Origin: Tenrec ecaudatus | Lineage: Eukaryota; Chordata; Mammalia; Afrosoricida; Tenrecidae | Direction: 5' to 3' | Assembly (NCBI RefSeq): GCF_050624435.1 | Contig: NC_134539.1 | Span: 47,462,001-47,526,000, forward strand | DNA: 64,000 bases | In this document: positions 10,996 through 22,200 of the stretch, in pieces | How the letters are laid out: the number at the start of each line of letters is the position of its first letter | How positions within the stretch are numbered: the stretch's first letter is position 1 | Program-made: the position numbers and the translations under genes | The notes under the pieces: model-generated | What the model was told of the DNA's origin: nothing | The model's database searches: none | Seen by the model: only the letters and a program-made list of their open reading frames with translations

Positions 10996-11325
10996 ATGGC
11001 CGAAGGCACCAAGGTCAGGCTTGTGTGTAAATACGGGACCATTACGATGCCTCCCTCAGGAAAATGAAGAAAACTGTTAAGTAGCCAACATGCCAAGTTT
11101 TTCTTGTTCCTTCTCTGGCAAAACCCACTGAGGAGATGCACTGTGGGGAGCAGGCACTGTGGTTCCCAAGTGAGAACAGTAGCTTGGTGGGGACTGACCT
11201 ACCTCGGCCCCTCGGCTCTCAGCTGTTACAGCAGAGGCCGCCAGCAGACTGAAGGAAGTGAAGCAGAAGCGCCTTTGAACCGTCTCTGGCCTGTGAAAAT
11301 GGGTTCATTTATGTAGCGATAGACA
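10996..11325 (+). pseudogene. RPL37A: RPL37A processed pseudogene
   Basis: An intronless copy of the mRNA for ribosomal protein eL43 (L37a), a zinc-finger protein of the large subunit. The start ATGGCCGAAGGCACCAAGG, the 'gtaaatacgggacc' and 'cctccctcaggaaaatg' segments, 'tctctggcaaaaccca', 'ggcactgtggttccc' and 'agactgaaggaagtga' follow the parent in order. The 3'UTR match 'aaaatgggttcatttatgta' ends near an A-run at about 11323. Internal stops, such as the one after 'gaaaactgtt', and small frameshifts break the 92-codon frame, so it cannot make L37a. Joined exons and a 3' A-run indicate LINE-mediated retroposition. It lies downstream of TXN on the opposite strand. Confidence in the identity is high; it is surely not the parent gene. 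Confidence 0.88.
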
Positions 11326-12629
11326 AAAAAAACTGGTGGAAAAAATCAGCTCTTTGGGTTAGGTGATTTTTGCACAGCACAATTTGGGAAGCATCCTTTT
11401 TGTGTGTGAAGGAAGTGTAAGGGTCAGGCAAAGGCAAGTTTACCACCGAGAGAACTGCCTGCTACCTCTCGCTGTCCACAGAGGCATGTTGAAACATTTG
11501 GGTGAACTGATGGAAGCCCGGGCAGGTATGGACTACCACCCGAGTAATACGACCTTTTGGAACTAGCCTTGCGTGTGCAACATCTAACAAATTCAGGACT
11601 AGTGTCCAGTGTAGAGAATGCCTGAAAATTGGTCATTTGATTAAAAAAAAAGAAAAACTTCCAACAGGTGGTTCACAAGAGAACATTTGAATAGCCAATC
11701 AGCATCCTTTTGACATCACAATCAGACATGCTGAAGAAACCAGAAAATATCCACTAAACCAGATTTAATTCCAATATTCAATGTGGCAAAACAGAAAACC
11801 TTTTCTAAGTCCTTGGGAAAATTGCTTGTATCTAACGAGTAACTCCACACCCTGCTCATGGACCAGCAAGTGTATGAATCAGCAGTTGCATCTTTACCAC
11901 AAATTCTGGGTGAAGCAGGTGCATGTGAATCCAGTTTAATTCCATCCCAAGCACATGCATTAAGGGACCGCGTACATGCTGCGTGGGCAAATGAGGGCAG
12001 TGATCGTGTGGACTAGACATATAAACTATGGCATTGCTACGTAATGGGACATCTTATCTGCCCCTCATCAATCCTCCAGGTACTCGATAGTTCATGAACT
12101 CTATTACATGAACTTGGTATTTATTGAAAAAATGCCATTATACATTCTAGGCTTATCTGCTCTAGAGACATGAATCTTATGTGATGGCATTCAATTACAC
12201 TGCTGGTGACTATGACTTTAAAGTACAATTCCGAATTCGAATTAAAATGATTCCTCAGATCATGACAGATCCTCTATAAAAATGTCTATAGCAAATTGAA
12301 ATTAGCGACTAGTGTTTTTGTGTACACTGCATTCTGTAAACCTTGCAACTTCCTTGAGCAGTTTTATACATGTGCTGTTCTACTGGCTATGTGTATGACC
12401 ATCATTCCTATCAACCTGCTATATGAGGGAAAATACTGTACTTGGCAGGAAAGAGCTATTTACATGTCTCAATCCTTTCTGAAGTGTGTGCATGGCGGCT
12501 GGGTGCTGAAAGAGTATGTTAGTTGTCTGTTGCAGCAAGTAGACTGTCTCCGCCACTGAGACTATCAGACTATTGTAAAGTCTCAAATTCCACTGGCGGA
12601 AGTTCAAGCCTCAATGTCATCAAGAATTG
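11326..12629. other. Unassigned segment downstream of TXN
   Basis: About 1.3 kb with no recognised repeat. Frames of 60-87 codons occur at 11363-11566 (+) and 12296-12559 (+). The second encodes KLATSVFVYTAFCKPCNF and several cysteines, but no family is recognised. An A-run at 11641-11655 could mark the end of another retrocopy. Confidence 0.35.
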
Positions 12630-12818
12630 CTAGGTGCAATCCAGTTTTGACTCAGTGAGCCATGCGACAGAGTAGAACAGCGCCTTATTTTCCTACCCTG
12701 TAATTGTTATGGGAACAGACAACTTTGTCTTTCTCCCAAGGAGCCATTGTGTGGCTTTGCACCACCTACTTTTGGGGGTAGCAGTTGGGTGTTTAGCCAT
12801 TTCACCACCAGGGCTCCT
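12630..12818 (-). repeat. AfroSINE
   Basis: Antisense copy: 'caatccagttttgactcagt', 'cgacagagtagaacagcgc', 'tgtctttctcccaaggagcc' and the head 'tttcaccaccagggctcc' at 12818. Confidence 0.7.
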
Positions 12819-12854
12819 CAGTGGCTCACTAGTTTACTAAAATGGCCAAGTGTA

Positions 12855-13010
12855 CCCACCTGCCATCAAGTGGATTCTGACTCATAGTGAGCCGGGAGGG
12901 CAGGGAAGAACTGCTTCCCAGGGCTTCTGAGGATGCAAATCTCTGTGGGATCAGAGGGCCAGCTGGTGGATTGGAACGGCTGACAAATGCCTGACCCGCC
13001 ATGCTTCTAG
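12855..13010 (-). repeat. AfroSINE
   Basis: A second antisense copy directly beyond the first: 'cctgccatcaagtggattct', 'gactcatagtgagccgggag', 'agaactgcttcccagggctt' and 'attggaacggctgacaaat'. It lies just past the TXN polyadenylation region. Confidence 0.65.
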
Positions 13011-13046
13011 GATTGGTCAAGAGGATACGAGACATGAAAATTCTCA

Positions 13047-13052
13047 TTTATT
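13047..13052 (-). promoter_or_regulatory. TXN: TXN distal polyadenylation signal
   Basis: AATAAA on the minus strand within 'caaaataaatgag'. It is preceded by 'gaatggctttc', a segment I recall from the end of the human TXN 3'UTR. Cleavage would fall near 13025-13035. Confidence 0.7.
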
Positions 13053-13104
13053 TTGAAAGCCATTCAAAGACACCACAAAGTTTTAAAAAGGGTAGAATTA
13101 ATAT

Positions 13105-13110
13105 TTTATT
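13105..13110 (-). promoter_or_regulatory. TXN: TXN proximal polyadenylation signal
   Basis: AATAAA on the minus strand in 'tgacaataaaatattaa', about 115 bp after the stop codon. A similar 'gacaataaaacattaat' sits in the human 3'UTR as I recall it, so tandem signals may be conserved. Confidence 0.75.
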
Positions 13111-13225
13111 GTCATTTATAATCAGATGTTAGCTGGGTATATAGTCTTCATACTTGATTCTTCTTTCTTGTAAATACAAAAAGGTTTACACAGCTGATGG
13201 CTGCTTACATTTTCAGGAAGCATAA

Positions 13226-13288
13226 TTAACTTAATTCATTAATGGTAGCTTCAAGTTTTTCCTTATTAGCACCAGAAAATTCACCCAC
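13226..13288 (-). CDS. TXN: TXN exon 5 coding part (codons 86-105)
   Basis: Encodes [12 protein letters not shown] and EATINELS then TAA at 13228-13226. The acceptor is 'tcttttcacag' just above 13288. This is the last beta-strand turn and the C-terminal helix. The final residue is Ser rather than the Val of human Trx1. The 3'UTR continues to about 13030. Confidence 0.95.
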   Translation of the reverse strand: MGEFSGANKEKLEATINELS

Positions 13289-16200
13289 CTGTGAAAAGAA
13301 TATTGCAGCGATATTACATATACATAGAATGACTTACTCAGAGCCTGTATCTAAGGAATTCTGTGCACTTTGGGATATAGATATGAAGCACCAAACAAGA
13401 GATTTAGTGACATTCTAGCAAAGATCAATTTTAATTAGACACCCCACTACTCACTCAATTCAGTACAGAATGACATATTTAAAAATTCTACAAGTAGTGA
13501 TGTACTTCCTATTTGAGGATCTGTCACTTCTGCTGTAATTCCCCCACATTTCCTGATTTCCCAGCTAGTTTTCTCAAACGGCCATACCTTTTGTCCCTTT
13601 TTATAAAACTGAAATGTTGGCATGCATTTGACTTCACACTCTGAAGCAACATCCTGAGGGAAGAAGCAGAGAGGAAAAAATAAGGTCATGAGCATAAAAC
13701 TTTGACAGCATCTACAGTGAGAGCCTTTTCCTGTTATAAACCCAATACCAGCATTAGAACTCACCCCCTCCCCCGCCCTGTATGCGAACACCAACGTAAC
13801 AAATATCATGGTGGCACAAAAGCCGAAGGGTCTCAATTCTGATTCTTAAGTAATATCTCGCCTCCTTTCTGAGGGGCATCGTCAGGCTTCTTGGGCATCA
13901 GCTGTTTAACTGGATTAAGATGGTGGCCATGGAAGTACCCTAAGGAAGCAGCGCCACTCACGGTAAAGGGCTCTTGAGCTTGACCGCACCTATTCCTCTG
14001 AACGCACAGCCGTTGCTCACCGCCTCCCTAGTTTCCTTATGGGGTGCGTGGGGGCAACTAAGTGATCCTTTAAGGGCTACAGGCCAAGTGTTGCAAGATA
14101 AGCAAAAGTGTACTTGCAAAAGAAGTAACCCCCTAAAGAAAATCATAGTAATTAGAGACAGTGCCACACTGGGGTTTTCGTCATCTTCCCTTTTTTGGAT
14201 GTGATAAATATATATGGAAAATTCATTTGCCTTTTAACATTTGTCACGCACAGTCTTCTGTGTATTCTCAATTAAAAATTCACTTAGGGTTCTCAAACTT
14301 GGCCGCACATCAGAACTGCCCAAGGCAAACTATGAAGTCACCTGTGCCCCGTATTGATGCGAATGCTCTACCTTTGGGGAACCACCTGATTTGAGACAAA
14401 TGGGCAAGCACTGCGAATTGGCTAGTCTTCTCTTCTACTGGATGTGGTCATTACTGAAAGGAGCGACTTTTCTCAACGGCACAGCTGGCAGAGGTAATGC
14501 ACACCGCACCATTTTGTTGCAGGGGTGCTTCCTGAGAGTTGACCTAACAGCTCACTTTCCATACACTGTTCACTTGCAAAAGTCCAGGAGAAAGTGTCAC
14601 ACACATGGTTTGGTTTGGACACGCATCTCAAGTTGAGAGGTGGGAAAGGGCTCCTGGAGGCAGGTGCTCGAGGGCTGGGAAAGGAAAAAGGAAGTACTCA
14701 TCACCGAACAAGACGCTGCACAAGGCCAGCAGCCAAGCAGGAAGAATTAAGAACCAGACTGTGGAAACCCAAGAACTTTCATGAGCCCAAAAAGGGCCAA
14801 GAAGATGGAGGATTGACGAAGTGGCTGCAAACATGGGCTCAAACCTAACAATTCTGGTGGTACGAGGTTCATTATGAGCCAGAATTGACTCAACGCACTT
14901 CACCACCACCACCACCACCACCAAGATGGTGGTGACTTCAGGAGTAAAGGGCCCTGGAATGGTAAATGGAGACGAGGCTCTGTGATGGGGAGCCTCAGAA
15001 GAGCACCTCTTCTGGTGTAGCTGCATCTCTTCCTCCAAGACAGGAGAGCAGAGTATGGCTTTACATCTTTATAAATACGAAGAGATTTCAAACTCAACGC
15101 CTGCCATGTTCCAAGCGTCAAATACTTGGTCAAAGAAAGGGAGACAGAGTAGTCACCAGTACTATGTAATAGGGCAATCAAAATGAAGATCTTAGGAGTC
15201 TCATGCGAAGCACCTGCAGGGATTGTGGGTAAGTAACCAGCATGGAGCAATAACCATGAAATCAAGGCGCTCTGGCGGCAGGCCCACCAGCTGCTGCGCA
15301 GGAGAAAGATGCATGAGCCGGCTTTCAAAAAGGCTACAGCAGTGGGTGCCCAGTGGGGCAGCTCTACTCTGTGCTATCAGGTCACTGAGTCAGAATAGAC
15401 CCAATAGCAACAATGTTGGTTCATCAGGAAATCAGAAGATGACACGTTAGGAGGGTAGCTAAGAGGTTAGACTAGATGGGTGGCTTTGAGCCAAATCTGA
15501 GCCAATTCAAGTGATCCCAAACCAAAACTCTGAATGCGATGTCCATTCGTGGTATCTCTTGACTTCAAATATCTGCAAACATCGGGCTTACTCTCCAAGG
15601 TACTGACCAGGGTGCAGAGAGCAGCTAGTCACTTGTTTACTCTTGTCATACCCTCTCCACCTAGCACATTTTAATCACAGCGTGATACAAAATTTTCTGG
15701 AAGCAAATGGCGTAAGCCTCAGAGGACAAGTGTGCTTGCTCTTGGATTACCAGATCACTATGCGTCAGTGATCCGATAAGGCTCCCAAGGGCCCACTCTC
15801 GTTCCCTGAACCCCTCTAAAACCAAAGATGCATTGCTGGTGGAACTCAAATTGCCTTCACATATGATCGTACACATTCATCCCTGCTTTTAGCTCACAGA
15901 CTACTTCCAAAGCTGTATTGGTGGGAAATACTCAGAGCAAAACCAAACACACTGCTGAGTCCCGGGGGTTTCCCGAGACTAACTCTTTGCCCTAGTAAAG
16001 AGCCTCATCTTTCTCATGGAAAATACAGGGCCCATCTATAAAGAGAAATGATGCAGACCAGCCAAACCTGAAGTCTTATCAGACTGAATGCCTTCAACTA
16101 GGTTCATCCATGTGATGTTTAAAAAGTACAGCCAAATCTTTATTATGTAGTATTGCTGAACATTTTAATGAAAGCAGTAAGAATGTTCTCACTTCTTTGG

Positions 16201-19200
16201 CTGTGAAAGTGACATAGGATCCCTTATCACCACTACTCCTCCCCCAATCCACTAGGCTTCGGGGCTATTTTCAATCTATGTACATCCTTGCAAATAAATG
16301 CCCAGTCACATCCCTGGAGCAAATCCTAAAACCGGAATGGCTGGGTTTAAGGAAACAAATATAAATATTTTAATTAATCTATTTACATACACACAATCCA
16401 GGTTCAATGCAAAAAAACCAAAAACCAAACCAAACCCCCAAAAACCAAACCAAACCCCCAAACCCTAAGGTAATGTTACCTGTGTCCTCCAGTAGCTACT
16501 GCTAACATTTTATCGCTCCTGCACAATTTGTTGGGAAGCCAGAGGCACACACACTAGACTGCACATACCGTCTAGGTCAAAGTACACACAGCTGCCTTTC
16601 CAGGACTACACACTACAACTGCTTTTAAAAAGGCCGCGTAGTCCCTATAGGGACACACCTCCACTTTGACCAACCCACAGTTCGATACGCTAACAGTTTA
16701 GATGTTGACTAAACACTTTAATCTTCCCCCGCCCGCCCCCTGGAAGTTAAATTTAATTCAGCATTAGTATGCTCACTGTAAAGGCTCTAGATACACAGTG
16801 TTGTTAAACTGTTTCAATTTAGCACGACTGTTGACATTTAAGTTAAGAGCAGTACTGTAGCCAACTCCATCAGCCCTTGCCTTCAGTTTGGTGACGGTGC
16901 CTCCTTCCCAGCCCCTTCCTCTGTGACAAGAGACACTGTTGTTCAGATGACACGAGAGCGTACTAGCCGCCTTGGCAGTGCGTGCAGGGTGTTCTTCTTG
17001 AAAGAAACAGAGAGAACTTTTTACCCCCAAATGCTGAATCATTACTAAGGCCTTTAGTGTCTTTGACTCCGCTCCGGAGGGCTCTCTACTCTGTTCCACC
17101 ATCTCCGTTGCCTCGTTTCCATCAACACAGCAAACATGTTTAACTCTATGGGGCCTGCTTCTAGTTCCCCTCACTAGTATATTTTCTTTTCAATCCCTTC
17201 CAAAATTTTCCTCTATCACTTCAGAATAATGCAGCTAGTCCCACCCGCAAATGTCTGGTGGAGAAAGGGTGGAAACTTTGAGGGTATTGACGTTTTCCTA
17301 AGTGACTCCCCGGACAATCCAACTCTAACATGCCCATAGAATAAAAATCCTTAATTCATGCTGTGAGCGTGTCACCGCTAGTTTCCTAACATTTCTTTTT
17401 TTTTCCTGTAATTTTATTTTATTTAAATTGGAGGCTTGTGCAACTCTTCTTTTTAAAATTAATTTATTTATTTTAAAAACAATTTATTAGGGGCTCATAA
17501 AACTCTTATCACAGTCCACACATATACACACATCAATTATATAAAGCACATCTGTACATTCTTTGCCCTAATCATTTTCTTTTTTTTCTCCTCTTTTCTT
17601 TTTTTACATTTTATTAGGGACTCATACAACTCTTATCACAATGCATACATATACATACATCAATTGTATAAAGCACATCCATACATTCCCTGCCCCAATC
17701 ATTCTCAAAGCATTTGCTCTCCACTTAAGCCCTTTGCATCAGGTCCTCTTTTTTTTTCCCCTCCCTCCCCACTCTCCCCTCCCTCATGTGCCCTTGGTAA
17801 TTTATACATCGTTATTTTGTCATAGTTTCCTAACATTTCTATCCTACAGTCGATGTTTTATTTCATTTCTACTTCTTGTCCTATAGGCTAGCTTCTCTGC
17901 TTTCTATTCCTCCAGTGAGGTGGGAGTATGTACACCATTTAAAACTTTATGTAAGCTCTGAAAACACCCTTGACTCTACTTTCTTTGCCACTCTCTTCAT
18001 CTAAAGATAGAAAGCTAGCTCACTCCTTCATGGGACTCCTCCCACCACTTCATGTTTTTCTGTGAACTATCTGGATACTGAAAGGAAAATAAAGAGTAAA
18101 ATTCATCTTCTAGGGGTGTACAAGGTCAGTGAGCTTTGATAAACGTAGGACAGGCCCCTGGGGGCTCTCTACATCCCCTCTCCGGGCTACTGCCCCTTGC
18201 AACCACCGATGCCTTATCGTGTTGCCCAAACTTGGAATTCAAAACAAAGTTTGTCTAATAAGTACAGGGACTCTCTTGGTTTCCAGCTCAGCTGACCACA
18301 TGGCTGAAATACCTTTAAATCTGCCTCTGCCACTTCTGAGCTCACTGCTTCCTATTCTGTCAAAAACTGAGACACACATGGCATTCCAAAAGGTTACAAA
18401 ATGATCAGATCCAATGGTTCTGTTTCAGTTTTCATTCACAAAGTAAGCACCAACAATCCACTGGGAGAGTTGAGAGGAGTAGTCTTGTCGAAGAAATCAA
18501 GGCTGACTGTCATCTCCCAAAGTGTCAGTAACCACACTTTCCTGTGGCCATAAAACCGACCTGGAGTAGCCTGCCGGGTGCATGTCTAATTGTCCCTTGG
18601 AGTCTCTGACACTAAACAGGTCAGTTCTCACCGCCCACGTGGCTAGAGCTTTCTAGGGAAGCCTCTATGAGACGTACTTTTTAGAATCTGGGGAGTGAAA
18701 GACACCCCCATCTCCCAGGGCGCTATGCCAAGGTCAATCAAGGCACATTCAGGATGATGGCCGCAGCCCCCAGCACACTTGGGTCAGAAGGAAGGCTCTT
18801 GCCTATCCACTTCCCCAAAGTTGGGAATTGAGGTAGAAAGTTCACCAAGGGGTTTATTCATTAACATGACTCCATCCCCCCACCTTGTTAAAATGAAACA
18901 GGGTCCCAAGAAACCCGAGAGAACAAACATGAAGTGATCATTGGAATAATAAGATGTTCCTGAGCACACTCCTCACGCGCCGACCCCTGTTCTGGGGAGT
19001 TTTCTGTTATCTTGACCACTACTGCCTGCTACCCGATGTGCACCATCATTGTACAGAGGCTCCAACCGAGGCACAGGGTTTCACAGCAACGGGTGACAGC
19101 TGCTGAAGAAAGCCAACGTTGTAGCCACCTCGGCCAACATCAACAGGATGTGAGGGGTGGGGGCACAGAGGACGGGAAACTAACCCAGACTAGGGCGGAG

Positions 19201-22200
19201 AAAGGTCATTTCAGAGTATGAACCTGCCGGGCAGAACAGGCAAAAAAGGAAAGTTCGAGCCATGAAGAGACAAGAGTGAAGGCAGAGCGTGAGTGGGAGA
19301 TGGGCAAGTGGGGGATGGGCCAGGGACCAGCAATGGGGGTTGGCAGGGCTGTAAGACAGTGACTGCAAGGACTGAAACATGGTCCAAGTCACAGAGGTCC
19401 TTGCAAACTTATCAAGGGCTGCCATATACCTGCTTTTATTGGCCCTTCATTACCTTTATTAAGCAATCTATGTTAATGAAAAAGAGGTAGAGGTTAAGAT
19501 CTAGTCATACACGGAGAATAAGGGACTAGCCCAGTTTTCAATCTGTGGGTTATGATCCCTTTGGGGGTCAAATGACCCTTTCACAGGGGTCACCTAAGAC
19601 CATTGCAAAACACATTACAATTTACATTACAATTCATAACAGTAGCAAAATCAGTTATGAAGTAGCAAAGAAATAATTTTATGGTTGTGGGTCACCACAA
19701 CATGAGGGACTGTATTAAAGGGTCACGGCATTAGGAAGGTTGAGAACCATTGGATTAACCTAAAGCAGAAAGTCATAGAAGGTTCAGGAACAGAATCTAA
19801 GCCCAGTGCCTTGTCTACCGTAACCATACCACCACGAGCAGCTAACTCCTCCTGTCCACTGGGCCAGGCTAACGTGAACCTGAACGATGGCTCGCACATG
19901 CACAATGAGCTGCAGAGTGACACACCTTGGACAGGCTCTCAAGAGCTCAGTGGCCTGTGAGAGGTGGAGCCTTAACCTGATTGGCACCTAGGCCAGACAC
20001 AGCATCCACCAAGGAGGCTAAGGGCAAAGGCGCAGAAAGCAGACTACCTCATTTTAAATTGTGCTGCTTACTAACTCTAGGGACGCAGGTCTACTCTGTC
20101 CTTGAAGGTCACTGTGAGTCAGAACCAACTTGGTGACAACGAGGTTGGCCTCCTCCACTTCCCACCCATCCCCCCGTAACATGGGGGTATTAACAGCATC
20201 AAGGACTGATTAATCAATACTTCAAGTCAACGCGAGGCCTCAGCAGTATTTTAAATTAGCAAACACATACCTGGCAGTCATCCACATCAACTTCAAGGAA
20301 GACCACATTGCCATACTTTTCACTGAGGGACTAGAAAAAAATTTAAAATAAGCCAAAGTTTTAAAACCTGGGAAACAGCAGTCAATATACTCAAGCTTTG
20401 TAAATAAAAACTTGATTAAAGTAATGAAAAATTAGTTCCCCCTGCCCCCCAACGTAAAGTCCCCCAAATGTTAAGACACCAGGCTGGTATGAAGAGACAC
20501 ACATTTTCCCCAGAATACATTCCTCCTGCTGTAAAGTAATTTGGTACATCCCCTTGGGAGGGCTGCATTTGGAGTAGGGCCCATGTTTCAATCTAACTGA
20601 CCCACATGAATCAAACCTGCATGGCTACACTGCTGTGCTGGTAGACCAAAAGATCTACAAGCAAAAAAAAAAACAAACAAAAACCAATTTTACATTCCTA
20701 TTTTTGTGATGCAACCCCATCCACCAGACAAACCTCTTTCAAAGTAAAAGTTGTTTGATACTCACATGATAGAAAGGCTTGATCATTTTGCAAGGCCCAC
20801 ACCACGTGGCAGAGAAGTCAACCACTACAAGCTTCTCTCCAGCACTCTTCAGAGCGGTCTGAAAATCTTCCTGAGGAGGAAAACAGGTACACATGTGGTT
20901 GACAGAGAGACAGAGAGCGAGGGAGGCTCAGTAGGTTTGAAAGGAATCTTAAATACTGCTGGAACTCTCATTTGATATAGGAAGCAAGATGTAAATACTC
21001 CACACATCTTCATGGTTATGGTTCACGAAATATAGCTAATCTACATCTAAGCTAAGTAAATTTTCAGAAAAAAACAAACAAAACCCAAACAAACCCCAAA
21101 ATGCTTCCACATCAACTCTAGGCACATAGTAGCCACCCAACAAATGCGGCATATCGGCTGATGAAAAGGGGTTACTCGAAGTCTAATGGCCCAGGGGTTT
21201 AACAACTGACTCATCCAAAGGAGAAAAAAATGTTGCCTTACAGCTAAAACTTGTCTGATTAAGCTAATATTGTTTATTGTAGAAAATGTGAAAAGTTAAC
21301 CCCCCCCAAAAAAGTCTAGAAAAAAATCACTTCCTCCATGTTTCAAAACCCCATAATGCATGGAAGTCAACTGACATTAAATATATATTCTCATATTTTT
21401 AAAAAAAGCTTTCAAGAGTCGGTCATACTATTTATCAACCACAGGTTTCTGCTTTTTAATCTCTAAATTCTGCCCTCATTATTGCTCCAATGAAACAATT
21501 TTGAGTCTCATGAAGGGAGCCCTTTTCATGCTATTCTGCATAAGGGGTACATGTAAAACAAACTTCACCAGCAGAAGAGATCAAGAAATCCCGTACCACC
21601 AACCTCTGTGAATTATTTACGATGGTGTACACTATAACCGTGAAACGGAACCTCCTCATCTTTAGCACAATCGGCCCAGACCCAGAAACAGGCCAGCAGT
21701 GAGCTATGGGAACATGAACATTTATATCCAAGCCAATGTCTCAGGTGCTGGTCAAATCATCCAACAACAACCGATTTATGTGGATGCTAATAGTTCAATA
21801 GACAGCAGCTAAAATTCTTCCTTTTTTTAAAAAAAAAGCCAGCGTGGTTCACCTGTTACAGAGCAGTAGCCTTCCTTTGCTGAAACAGACCCTAGTGCCC
21901 TGAACTACCATATGTTCATGAAAATAACATATCTCTTTACTAATCCCTCCCTCTTCCCAGGAGGTATTTTCAGTAAACACAACTGTGCCATTTTTTCCCT
22001 CACGTGTAGGGCGGGGGCAGGGGCGGAGGGAAGCACCCGCGGTGAAATATCTCCCAGGGGGTAGTTGGCCAACATAGAAGGTACGACAAAAATATGGCGC
22101 TAATACAGTCCTACACAACAAGGCTCTTCTGCAGAGACAAAGACACAACTTTCAGCCTGTCAGGATGAACATCTAATGAGCATTCAATGTTGATAAATAC

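Larger units (their letters stand above)
13654..20270 (-). other. TXN: TXN intron 3 (6.6 kb)
   Basis: The largest TXN intron, GTATGT...CTCAG. It holds an RTE fragment (14.6 kb), SINE pieces (15.3 and 20.1 kb), an A/C-rich simple repeat (16.4 kb), two L1 3' ends (17.4-17.8 kb) and a SPIN element (19.5 kb). Most of 15.4-17.4 kb and 18.2-19.5 kb is unassigned. A 133-codon minus-strand frame at 16773-17174 has no recognised family and is probably chance. Confidence 0.85.

Noticed and set aside
13447-13836. A 129-codon frame containing [10 protein letters not shown]
   Set aside because: It is TXN exon 4 read through into both introns; the consensus splice sites define the 66-nt exon.
16773-17174. 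A 133-codon minus-strand frame in TXN intron 3
   Set aside because: No domain, signal or family recognised, and composition like random intronic sequence. Probably chance.
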